Below, piece by piece: positions 1-5,961 of a DNA stretch of 8,361 bases (positions within the stretch are counted from its first letter, which is position 1; every line of letters starts with the position of its first letter). A program made the position numbers and the translations under genes. A model generated the notes under the pieces. It saw nothing but the letters and a program-made list of their open reading frames with translations. It had not been told where the DNA came from and ran no database searches. The DNA is from Betaproteobacteria bacterium UBA5582 (lineage in GTDB: Bacteria > Pseudomonadota > Gammaproteobacteria > Burkholderiales > Rhodocyclaceae), in NCBI GenBank assembly GCA_002425245.1, contig DILW01000104.1, positions 1-8,361 of the forward strand, given 5' to 3'.

Positions 1-2
1 CG

Positions 3-65
3 CTGGTGCCGTGGCTGGCGGTAGCACCGGTGGGCGCCGCCGGCCTGCAGCAGCTCGATGCCTGA
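3..65 (+). CDS. C-terminal end of an unidentified protein (partial, cut by window start)
   Basis: An open frame enters from the left edge and ends at TGA 63-65, giving about 20 residues (LVPWLAVAPVGAAGLQQLDA). The first half is hydrophobic enough for the end of a membrane helix, but too little remains to name a family. The frame is supported by G/C-rich third positions and by its 8-base overlap with the next start codon (ATGCCTGA), a layout typical of translationally coupled genes. It is therefore probably co-transcribed with the sigma factor gene. Function unknown. Confidence 0.5.
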   Translation: MVPWLAVAPVGAAGLQQLDA

Positions 66-609
66 CGATCGCCCCTGCCTGAGCCGCGCCTGGCGCGAAA
101 CGGGCGGCGAACTACTGGGCTGGCTGCGCCACCGGCTCGACGGGGACGCCGAGGCCGACGACCTGCTGCAGGAGATATTCCTGCGCGCGCTGCGCCAGGG
201 CGATGCTTTCTGCACGCTGGACAACCCGCGCGCCTGGCTGTTCCAGGTCGCCCGCAACGCGCTGACCGACCGTCTGCGCAGCAACCGCCCGCACAGCGAA
301 CTCAGCGACGACCTGGCCAGCACCGAAAGCGAACTGCCAGCAACGGTCGACCAGCTGACCCAGTGCCTGCCGCGCGTACTTGGCGAACTCTCAGCCGCTG
401 ACCGGCTGGCGATCGAGCTTTGCGACATCGCTGGACAGCCGCAGCAGGTGCTCGCCGAAAAACTAGGCATCTCGCTATCCGGTGCTAAATCCCGTCTGCA
501 ACGGGCACGCCAACGCCTGAAGGTGCGCTTGATCGAAGGCTGTCAGGTCTGTTTCGACACAGAGGGCCAAGTCGCAGGCTTCGTTCCCCGCCCACCGCCG
601 GAGCGCTGA
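58..609 (+). CDS. sigZ: ECF RNA polymerase sigma factor, SigZ-like
   Basis: A 183-residue sigma-70 family factor of extracytoplasmic-function type, which would direct core RNA polymerase to a small set of promoters. Region 2 spans about residues 16-78, with the acidic DDLLQEIFLRAL segment typical of core binding and the PRAWLFQVARNALTDRLR helix of -10 recognition. Region 4 spans about 103-156, with the helix-turn-helix LAEKLGISLSGAKSRLQRAR that contacts the -35 element. There is no region 3, as expected for ECF factors. The tail CQVCFDTEGQVAGFVPR (from C162) follows the pattern I associate with SigZ proteins. The ATG at 58 overlaps the upstream stop; no good Shine-Dalgarno is seen, so coupling is likely. 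No anti-sigma factor is visible downstream; the gene upstream is too incomplete to judge. Family assignment is firm; the SigZ subgroup is less so, and targets are unknown. Confidence 0.85.
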   Translation: MPDDRPCLSRAWRETGGELLGWLRHRLDGDAEADDLLQEIFLRALRQGDAFCTLDNPRAWLFQVARNALTDRLRSNRPHSELSDDLASTESELPATVDQLTQCLPRVLGELSAADRLAIELCDIAGQPQQVLAEKLGISLSGAKSRLQRARQRLKVRLIEGCQVCFDTEGQVAGFVPRPPPER

Positions 610-676
610 AACGAAAATCCGGCTGGCTTTGTCGGGTGGCTTCAGCGTAGCATGAGCGTTCATCGATATACCCCAC
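604..676. repeat. Inverted-repeat-rich gap after sigZ
   Basis: CGCTGAA (604-610, spanning the sigZ stop) is repeated inverted as TTCAGCG (641-647). A second small palindrome, ATGA-GCGT-TCAT, lies at 652-663, and GGGTGG (634-639) faces CCACC near 672-676. No T-tract follows, so this is not an ordinary intrinsic terminator. It could be an mRNA structure between the sigma factor and the next genes, or a decayed REP-like intergenic element. I cannot tell which from one copy. Confidence 0.35.
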
Positions 677-683
677 CGCACTC

Positions 684-836
684 ATGCCTCCAACAAGCCA
701 CGGGCCGCGGCCTGTTAGCCAGCGCATCCACCGCGATCATCTCTGGGTCGTCGGTTGGCTCGCCTATTCCTTGTTGATGCTAGGCTTCTTCGCCTGGCAG
801 GATGCCTGGCTCGGCTTCATGTGCATCACCCGATGA
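684..836 (+). CDS. Small one-helix membrane protein (50 residues), coupled to the diguanylate cyclase
   Basis: An ATG-initiated frame of 50 residues with a polar, basic N-terminal part (about 1-19) and a hydrophobic segment from about residue 21 (LWVVGWLAYSLLMLGFFAW), ending CITR. Its TGA at 834-836 overlaps the ATG at 833 of the diguanylate cyclase (ATGA), a classic coupling arrangement. From about 740 to 833 this frame has mostly G/C third positions, whereas the competing frame that would extend the cyclase upstream is T/A-rich at third positions; this supports real coding here. No clear Shine-Dalgarno precedes 684, so the exact start is uncertain; an internal ATG at 777 is possible. I do not recognise a family. 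It may be a small membrane partner of the sensor cyclase. Confidence 0.5.
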   Translation: MPPTSHGPRPVSQRIHRDHLWVVGWLAYSLLMLGFFAWQDAWLGFMCITR

Positions 837-2359
837 TATTCGCCCGTCCGTTCACCAACGAAGCGGCCTTCGACGAACTACTGAGGCCGTTCCGGGTACG
901 TGCCGACCGTATCATGGTCGGCATGAACATATTCCTGCTGCTGGTCTGCGCACTGCTGGCACCGCTGCGCTCGACCTGGATGGAATGGTTGCTGATTGGC
1001 GTGCCGACGCTGATGCTTTCCTTTCTCCTGCTACGCCGGCAACCGGGCGCGCTGCTGACGCGCCTGTTCATGGCCAGCGCCTTCATGGTGTTCACCGGCC
1101 TGATCATCCACCAGACCGGCGGCGACATCGAAGCGCATTTCTCGGCCTTCGGCCTGATCGGCATCCTGCTCTATTACCGTGACTGGCGCACCATCTTCGC
1201 CGCCACCGTCGTCATTTACCTGCACCACCTGATCCTCGGCTACGCGCAGGCACTCGGCGCGCCGATCTTCGTTTTCGACAGCAACCAGTTCTGGCTGCTG
1301 TTCGGCCAGCATGTCGCCTACTTTCTGCCTTTCGTCGGCATGATGGGCTACCTGGCCATCTGGCTGCGCCGGGAAGGCTACGAAAGCCAGCATGTGATCA
1401 ACCTGGCGCAACAGATCGTCCAGGGCAACCTGGTCGAAGAGGCCGTTTCCCCGATCGGCACGGAAACCCCGCTGATCAACGCTGTGCGCCTGATGAAGAG
1501 CCGGCTGCTTGACCTGCTACGGGTCATGCCGATTGCCGCAGCGGTGATCCGCATCGACACCGACCGCATCGTCAATGTCAATGCGGCATGGATCCGCACC
1601 ATCGGCCCGCTCGACAACGAACATGCGCAATTCGGCCAGTCGCCGATCTGGGCCGATCCAGACACCTGGTCGTCGTTGATGCTGCGTCTGCGCGAAGCAC
1701 GCGACAAACTGATCGACAAGGTCGAGGTCGTGCTGCGCAAGAGCGACGGCACGCCCATCCTGTGCGAGTTATCGATGATCCTGCACGAGGACATCGTACC
1801 GGTAATGGCCATCCTGACCGTCGAGGACATCACGCTGCGTCGGCGTGCCGAAGAGACGATGCAGCGCCTGGCGTTCCGCGACATGCTCACCGACCTGCCC
1901 AACCGGGCCAGTCTGCAACTGGAGATGGAAGCGGCAATCCAGGACTGGCAAGCCCAAAAGCGGCCCTTCGCCGTGATCATGATGGACCTGGACGGTTTCA
2001 AGCTGGTCAACGACCGCTATGGCCACGACGCCGGCGACGAAGTCCTGCGCGTCATCGGCGCCCGACTGAACAATGTCAACCGCCAGCAAGACCTGGCCAC
2101 CCGACTGGGTGGCGACGAATTTGCCGTGATCCTGCACGACTGCCCAAGTGTCTCCGCCGCACGTGAGATTGCCCATCGCTTCATCACCGCCATCGCCCGC
2201 CCGATCCGTCTGAGCCTGGCCAGAGAGATCGTCTCGGTCGGCGCCAGCGCCGGCGTGGCCCATATCGGCGACGGCGAAGCCACGGCCGAGGCCATTCTCA
2301 AGCGCGCCGACGACGCCCTCTATTCAGCCAAGCGCGCCGGCAAAAACCGGATCGCCTGA
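833..2359 (+). CDS. Membrane-bound sensor diguanylate cyclase (6-TM His-rich domain, PAS, GGDEF)
   Basis: A 508-residue protein predicted to make c-di-GMP from two GTP in response to a membrane or intracellular signal. Residues about 28-178 contain six hydrophobic helices with GGDIEAHF (96-103), YRDW (115-118) and HH (131-132). To my knowledge similar membrane domains head chemotaxis receptors and GGDEF proteins; the conserved His residues could hold a metal or heme (inference). A HAMP-like linker (about 180-230) leads to a PAS domain (about 232-335). The GGDEF domain (about 346-508) has intact GGDEF at 426-430, the Mg/GTP segment MDLDGFKLVNDRYGHDAGD, and RQQD at 417-420 exactly five residues upstream, the product-inhibition I-site. 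It is therefore likely active and feedback-inhibited. A TTG at 755 would add 26 residues, but that stretch has non-coding-like third positions; the ATG at 833 overlaps the upstream stop. It converges with arsC, 6 bases away. Confidence 0.88.
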   Translation: MIFARPFTNEAAFDELLRPFRVRADRIMVGMNIFLLLVCALLAPLRSTWMEWLLIGVPTLMLSFLLLRRQPGALLTRLFMASAFMVFTGLIIHQTGGDIEAHFSAFGLIGILLYYRDWRTIFAATVVIYLHHLILGYAQALGAPIFVFDSNQFWLLFGQHVAYFLPFVGMMGYLAIWLRREGYESQHVINLAQQIVQGNLVEEAVSPIGTETPLINAVRLMKSRLLDLLRVMPIAAAVIRIDTDRIVNVNAAWIRTIGPLDNEHAQFGQSPIWADPDTWSSLMLRLREARDKLIDKVEVVLRKSDGTPILCELSMILHEDIVPVMAILTVEDITLRRRAEETMQRLAFRDMLTDLPNRASLQLEMEAAIQDWQAQKRPFAVIMMDLDGFKLVNDRYGHDAGDEVLRVIGARLNNVNRQQDLATRLGGDEFAVILHDCPSVSAAREIAHRFITAIARPIRLSLAREIVSVGASAGVAHIGDGEATAEAILKRADDALYSAKRAGKNRIA

Positions 2360-2365
2360 CCTGTT

Positions 2366-2884
2366 TTAGGCATTGGCAGCTGTTTCCGACACACGCCCGA
2401 TATCATCCAGGTGCTTCTGCAGAGCAATGTGATCTAGTTTATCGAGTGGCAGGTTGACCAGCAGTTCGATGCGGTTGCGCAACTGGCGGAAGGCTTCGAC
2501 AAAAGCGCGGTGCTTCTCGAAATCGCTGCCATCGACTGCCGCCGGGTCGGGAATTCCCCAGTGCGCCGTCAGCGGCTGCCCCGGCCACACCGGACAGACT
2601 TCGCCGGCAGCGTTGTCGCAGACGGTAAAGACGAAATCCATCTGCGGCGCGCCCGGTACGGCAAACTCTTCCCAGGATTTGCTGCGCAATCCTGCGGTCG
2701 ACAGGTGCAGATTCTGCAATTGTTCGATGGCCAGCGGGTTGACCGTGCCATTGGGCATGCTGCCGGCGCTGAAGCCGCGGAAACGTCCCTTGTTAATGCT
2801 GATGTCGTTCATGATGGCCTCGGCCATGATTAAACGGGCTGAATTGCCGGTGCAGAGAAAAAGTACGTTCTTGACGTCGGACAT
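2366..2884 (-). CDS. arsC: Arsenate reductase, low-molecular-weight tyrosine-phosphatase type
   Basis: A 172-residue cytoplasmic enzyme expected to reduce arsenate to arsenite with thioredoxin or glutaredoxin as electron donor. The P-loop CTGNSAR (C11 to R17, CX5R) binds arsenate. The segment CDNAAGEVCPVWPG supplies C89 and C97 as likely relay cysteines, and HWGIPDPA carries the general acid D113. Length and motif order fit the family. The residue after the catalytic Arg, normally Ser or Thr, is Leu18 (TTA codon at 2831-2833); see findings. Two ATGs lie in tandem at 2887 and 2884; GGGAG at 2891-2895 gives 6-base spacing to the second, which I chose. An open extension up to 3004 contains no family sequence. 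It diverges from the permease operon, so a shared regulatory region is likely. Function is firm; full activity is uncertain. Confidence 0.88.
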   Translation of the reverse strand: MSDVKNVLFLCTGNSARLIMAEAIMNDISINKGRFRGFSAGSMPNGTVNPLAIEQLQNLHLSTAGLRSKSWEEFAVPGAPQMDFVFTVCDNAAGEVCPVWPGQPLTAHWGIPDPAAVDGSDFEKHRAFVEAFRQLRNRIELLVNLPLDKLDHIALQKHLDDIGRVSETAANA

Positions 2885-2887
2885 CAT

Positions 2888-3042
2888 GGTCTCCCTGGTG
2901 CAGGTTGATGGTTCGCCAGCAGTGTAATCAGCCGCCCCGGCCCCCTTGATTTCAGGCATATGACCAAATTGTTTCACGCAAGCTGCGTCTTTTTCCCGGC
3001 TCATCCGTCTACACGGTCAAGCTCTGCCTTTCGGGAAAAACC
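2888..3042. promoter_or_regulatory. Divergent intergenic region between arsC and the permease operon
   Basis: These 155 bases must hold the promoters for both arsC (leftward) and the permease operon (rightward). I see a perfect palindrome ACGCA-AGC-TGCGT at 2976-2988 and a smaller one CCGT-CTAC-ACGG at 3005-3016, either of which could be an operator. No -35/-10 pair close to consensus stands out on either strand. No ArsR-type gene is present in the window, so the regulator, if any, is encoded elsewhere. The arsC ribosome-binding site (2891-2895) is at the left edge; the permease start has only a weak GGGAA (3033-3037) before it. Confidence 0.4.
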
Positions 3043-4089
3043 ATGCACGCCCTCCGCCTCTCACCGCCAAGACACACATCATCCTGGCTGGCCCTGATCG
3101 CCTTCTGCACAACTCTCTGGATCGCTGCCTACAGCCACCTGATCGCGTTCGCCAACTGGCTCATCAGCCTGTTCGGCCTCGACCGGACGACACACTTCGG
3201 GGAAGCGCTGCATTTCTTTTTCTACGACACCCCCAAGGTGCTGTTGCTGCTGACCGGCGTCGTATTCGTCATGGGCATCATCCATACCTTCTTCACGCCG
3301 GAACGCACACGAGCCTTGCTGGCGGGCCGTGCCGCCTCGGTCAATTACCTACTTGCTGCACTGCTCGGTGCGGTGACGCCATTCTGCTCTTGCTCCGCAG
3401 TACCGCTGTTCATCGGCTTCCTGTCGGCCGGCGTGCCGCTCGGCATCACGCTGACCTTCCTGATCGCCGCACCGATGATCGACCAGATCGCCATAGTGAT
3501 GCTGTTCGCGATGTTCGGCTGGAAGGTGGCGGCGCTGTACTTCACTTTCGGCATCGCGCTGGCGGTGATCGCCGGCATGATCCTGACCCGGATGAATCTG
3601 GAACACCTGCTTGAGGACTGGGTTCTCGCCATACAGAAGAGCGGTGCGCTGAGCATCGAGATGGCCACGCCGACCTGGCCGGAACGCTTCGCTTCGGCGT
3701 GGGCCAGCGTCAAGGAAATCGTTGGCCGAGTCTGGCCCTACGTGATGGTTGGCATCGCCATCGGCGCCGGCATCCACGGTTACGTGCCGCAGGAATTGAT
3801 GGCGACACTGATGGGCAAGGACGCCTGGTGGGCGGTGCCGGCCGCAGTCGGTATCGGCGTGCCGATGTACACCAACACCGCCGGCGTCATCCCGATCGTC
3901 GAGGCACTGTACGGCAAGGGGGCAGCCATGGGCACGCTGCTCGCGTTCATGATGAGCGTGGTCGCACTGTCATTGCCGGAAATGATCATCCTGCGCAAAG
4001 CGCTCAAGGTGAAGCTGATCGCCATCTACGTCGGCATCGTCGCCAGCGGCATCATTGTCGTCGGCTATCTGTTCAACATCGTCATTTAG
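3043..4089 (+). CDS. ArsP/DUF318-family permease, putative (organo)arsenical or metal efflux
   Basis: A 348-residue polytopic inner-membrane protein of the DUF318/ArsP_1 permease family. The signature TPFCSCSAVPLFIGF carries Cys115-Ser-Cys117, followed by AGVPLGITLTFLIAAP, and a second-half counterpart GVPMYTNTAGVIPI with PEMIILRK near the end, reflecting the two-repeat layout of the family. Hydrophobic helices alternate throughout; a hydrophilic loop at about residues 186-225 separates the halves. Characterised ArsP proteins export trivalent organoarsenicals, and other members are linked to metal efflux. The arsenate reductase next door favours an arsenic role, but the substrate cannot be read from sequence. 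The stop is 10 bases before the thioredoxin-like gene, so the two are co-transcribed. The symbol arsP is tempting but not proven. Confidence 0.85.
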   Translation: MHALRLSPPRHTSSWLALIAFCTTLWIAAYSHLIAFANWLISLFGLDRTTHFGEALHFFFYDTPKVLLLLTGVVFVMGIIHTFFTPERTRALLAGRAASVNYLLAALLGAVTPFCSCSAVPLFIGFLSAGVPLGITLTFLIAAPMIDQIAIVMLFAMFGWKVAALYFTFGIALAVIAGMILTRMNLEHLLEDWVLAIQKSGALSIEMATPTWPERFASAWASVKEIVGRVWPYVMVGIAIGAGIHGYVPQELMATLMGKDAWWAVPAAVGIGVPMYTNTAGVIPIVEALYGKGAAMGTLLAFMMSVVALSLPEMIILRKALKVKLIAIYVGIVASGIIVVGYLFNIVI

Positions 4090-4099
4090 GAAGCACATC

Positions 4100-4330
4100 A
4101 TGAAAGACATCAAGGTTCTCGGCACCGGCTGTGCCAACTGCCGCAATACCGTCAAGCTGATCGAGGAAGTCGCCGCTGAACGCAATGTTGCGGTCAACCT
4201 CACGAAAATCGAGGATCTGCCCGAGATCATGAAATACGGCGTGATGTCGACGCCGGGCGTGGTCGTCGACGGCAAGGTCGTGCACGCTGGGGGCGTTCCG
4301 GATCGGGCGAAAATCAGTACTTGGTTATAA
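4100..4330 (+). CDS. Small thioredoxin-like CxxC protein (TM0996/MTH895 glutaredoxin-like family)
   Basis: A 76-residue single-domain thioredoxin-fold protein with the redox motif GTGCANC (C11 and C14) in the first beta-alpha turn and the cis-proline region MSTPGVVVDG. Length and motifs fit the small archaeal/bacterial glutaredoxin-like family often encoded beside DUF318 permeases. There is no signal peptide, so it acts in the cytoplasm. It may pass electrons to, or hand metalloid to, the permease or arsenate reductase (inference from context). The start at 4100 is set by AGGAAG at 4088-4093, six bases upstream; the frame stays open further upstream inside the permease gene but without family sequence. 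It lies 10 bases after the permease stop and 31 before the next gene. Confidence 0.85.
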   Translation: MKDIKVLGTGCANCRNTVKLIEEVAAERNVAVNLTKIEDLPEIMKYGVMSTPGVVVDGKVVHAGGVPDRAKISTWL

Positions 4331-4361
4331 ACTGATTGCCCCAACGGAGGAGGACTACACA

Positions 4362-5294
4362 ATGAAGAAAATTTTGCTTGCGCTGACTGGCGCCCTGATG
4401 CTGTTCACCCAGACGGTTCGCGCCGAAGCCGTGCTGACGGTAGGCAAGCTCGGCGATGGCATCTTTGCCCTAATCGGTCAGACTGGCGCGCGACTGTATG
4501 AAAATTTCGGCCTGAATGCCAATTACGGGGTGATCGACACACCGGACGGGACCATCCTGATCGATTCCGGCGCGTCGACCGTGGCTGCCAAGCTGCTTGA
4601 AAACGAAGCCTGCAAGCTGACCGGCAAACCGGTCAGGTGGGTGATCAATACCGGTAGCCAGGATCATCGCTGGCTGGGCAACGCCTACTTTGCTGCACAA
4701 GGCGCGCAGATCATCGCCCTGCAACGCACGGCAACGACCCAGGCGCGACTTGGCAAGGGACAGATCGAAGCGCTGGCCCATGAGCTGAAGGAACAGATGG
4801 ACGGCACCGCCCCGGCACCGGCGGCTAAGCCGCTGGCCGGCGACACGCAGACGCTGACACTGGGTGGCCGGACGCTGGAACTGCGCTACTTCGACCACGC
4901 CCACTTTGCCGGCGATGCCGTGGTCCAGTTACCGAAGGAGAAAATCCTGTTCTCCGGCGATCACATCTACGTCGACCGCCTGCTCGGCATCCTCCCCGAA
5001 AGCAATGCCGAAACCTGGCTAAAAGCTTTCAATCAGGCCGTCGCCCTGCAACCGGCGCGCATCGTCCCAGGCCACGGCCGGGTCTGCGACGTCGCCCAGG
5101 CCCAGCGCGAAACCGGTGATTACCTGGGCTTCATCGTTGCCGGGACCAAGAAGTTCGCCGAGGACATGGCCGGCGTCGATGCCGCTGTCGCCGCGCTGAA
5201 GGATGCGCCGGCATTCAAGCATTTGCGCAATTTCGACGACCTGCACCGGGGCAACGTCAATCGCGCCTACCTACGGTTTGAGTCGGCGCAGTAA
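4362..5294 (+). CDS. Exported metallo-beta-lactamase-fold protein with a reduced metal site
   Basis: A 310-residue protein with a clear signal peptide (MKKILLALTGALMLFTQTVRA, cleavage near residue 21), so it is periplasmic. The rest is a metallo-beta-lactamase fold: the segment ending LIDSGAS, NTGSQDH (96-102) where the family normally has HxHxDH, H181 in HFAGD, D200 in FSGD, and H238 in VPGHG. Asp101, His102, Asp200, His181 and His238 remain, but both leading histidines of the first motif are absent and the loop is one residue shorter. The best guess is an enzyme with one metal or a subfamily with altered chemistry; the substrate is unknown. A strong GGAGGAGG at 4346-4353 precedes the ATG. 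It is the third gene of the permease operon, suggesting a role in the same stress response outside the cytoplasm. Confidence 0.82.
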   Translation: MKKILLALTGALMLFTQTVRAEAVLTVGKLGDGIFALIGQTGARLYENFGLNANYGVIDTPDGTILIDSGASTVAAKLLENEACKLTGKPVRWVINTGSQDHRWLGNAYFAAQGAQIIALQRTATTQARLGKGQIEALAHELKEQMDGTAPAPAAKPLAGDTQTLTLGGRTLELRYFDHAHFAGDAVVQLPKEKILFSGDHIYVDRLLGILPESNAETWLKAFNQAVALQPARIVPGHGRVCDVAQAQRETGDYLGFIVAGTKKFAEDMAGVDAAVAALKDAPAFKHLRNFDDLHRGNVNRAYLRFESAQ

Positions 5295-5301
5295 AGCAGA
5301 T

Positions 5302-5320
5302 CGGGCGGCCTAGCCACCCG
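5302..5320. terminator. Hairpin between converging genes, possible bidirectional terminator
   Basis: CGGG-C-GGC, loop CTA, GCC-A-CCCG forms a stem of seven pairs with one mismatch between the stop of the MBL gene (5294) and the stop of the Lys-rich gene (5327). On the + strand it is followed only by TTCCGTT, a poor U-tract, and on the - strand by ATCTGCTTT. It may end transcription weakly in either direction. Confidence 0.45.
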
Positions 5321-5326
5321 TTCCGT

Positions 5327-5848
5327 TCACTTCTTCGCCGGACGCCCGGTCTTGATCCGCTCGACGCGATCGGTTGCCGCCTTCAGTGCGGCGTCGTCGA
5401 GCGCTGCCAGGACGGCGACGCCGGCACGCAGCAGTTCGCTCTTCTTGACTTCACTGCCGAGCGCCGACAGGCGCTTCTTGAGCTGGGCGATCTGGGCGTA
5501 CTCGGTTTCCGGCATGGCGTAGCTGTCGCGAACCAGCTTCGGCTTCTTCGCCTTGACCGGCTTTTCCGCCTTGGCCGGCTTTTCCACCTTGGCTGCCTTG
5601 GCCTTCACCGGCTTGGCCTTGGGCGGCTGCGGCGGGTCGTAGCAGATGGCTTCGGCCTGCTCCAGGGCTTCGGCCAGGGCCTTTTGGTGCTTGGCCACGG
5701 TTTCGGCGACAGCCGGCGCCTTGCGCGAGCGGCGCGCGCGGGCGGTAGCGGCGGCGGTCACCGGCACCGCCGTTTCCGCTGCGACGGCCGGGGTTACGGT
5801 GGTGGCTTGGGTTGCGGTGCTGTCGGCCGCTTGCTTGGTATTGGTCAT
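5327..5848 (-). CDS. Lys/Ala/Pro-rich basic protein with ribbon-helix-helix-like C-terminus
   Basis: A 173-residue protein in three parts: an Ala/Thr/Val-rich N-terminus (about 1-50) with a basic RARRSRK patch, a short helical stretch (about 50-68), and a histone H1-like tract of repeated KPAKA/KPVKA units (about 77-104). The C-terminal part from LVRDSYAMPETEY to the end (105-173) resembles a family I know as hypothetical in betaproteobacteria, ending IKTGRPAK. Its pattern (a short strand, a Pro-Glu turn, a helix, then VKKSELLRAGVAVL) looks like a ribbon-helix-helix DNA-binding fold. Function is not established; a nucleoid-associated or DNA-binding role is inference. GGGAGAG at 5854-5860 lies five bases before the ATG, fixing the start. 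It diverges from rpiA and converges on the MBL gene. Confidence 0.75.
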   Translation of the reverse strand: MTNTKQAADSTATQATTVTPAVAAETAVPVTAAATARARRSRKAPAVAETVAKHQKALAEALEQAEAICYDPPQPPKAKPVKAKAAKVEKPAKAEKPVKAKKPKLVRDSYAMPETEYAQIAQLKKRLSALGSEVKKSELLRAGVAVLAALDDAALKAATDRVERIKTGRPAKK

Positions 5849-5906
5849 GGCTACTCTCCCTATGAAAAACAGTATGCGCAGTTTAGCGATTTTGCAGTGT
5901 CACAAG

Positions 5907-5924
5907 ATTAAAGTTTTTTGACAG
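5907..5924 (-). promoter_or_regulatory. Weak Pho-box-like element upstream of the Lys-rich gene
   Basis: Read on the - strand, CTGTCAA-AAAA-CTTTAAT has the 7-4-7 layout of a PhoB box (consensus repeat CTGTCAT) and agrees at 11 of the 14 repeat positions. The same bases on the + strand give TTGACA (5918-5923), a perfect -35, but the hexamer 17 bases on (TCAACT, 5941-5946) is a poor -10. A/T-rich chance similarity is a real possibility. Confidence 0.22.
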
Positions 5925-5961
5925 GTAAAATGGGCGCCAATCAACTCAGGGAGACGCTCGC

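Noticed and set aside
604..647. Inverted repeat after sigZ as an intrinsic terminator
   Set aside because: The loop is 30 bases long and no T-tract follows, so it is listed only as a repeat.
755..832. Upstream TTG start for the diguanylate cyclase
   Set aside because: Third positions here are T/A-rich in this frame, the added residues resemble no sensor domain, and a coding-like small ORF occupies another frame and overlaps the ATG at 833.
2950..2970. CATATG-centred element with ATTT...AAAT ends as an ArsR operator
   Set aside because: The flanking ATTT and AAAT arms are not centred on CATATG and the inner positions do not pair; not a true palindrome.
2885..3004. N-terminal extension of arsenate reductase to an ATG at 3004
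   Set aside because: The family begins right at the P-loop strand; the extension has no family sequence and a good Shine-Dalgarno sits before the tandem ATGs.
5646..5921. Frames opposite the Lys-rich gene
   Set aside because: Compositional mirror images of the Ala/Lys codon repeats with no plausible ribosome-binding site or domain.
5926..5931. TAAAAT as a -10 for rpiA
   Set aside because: No hexamer resembling TTGACA lies 16-18 bases upstream.
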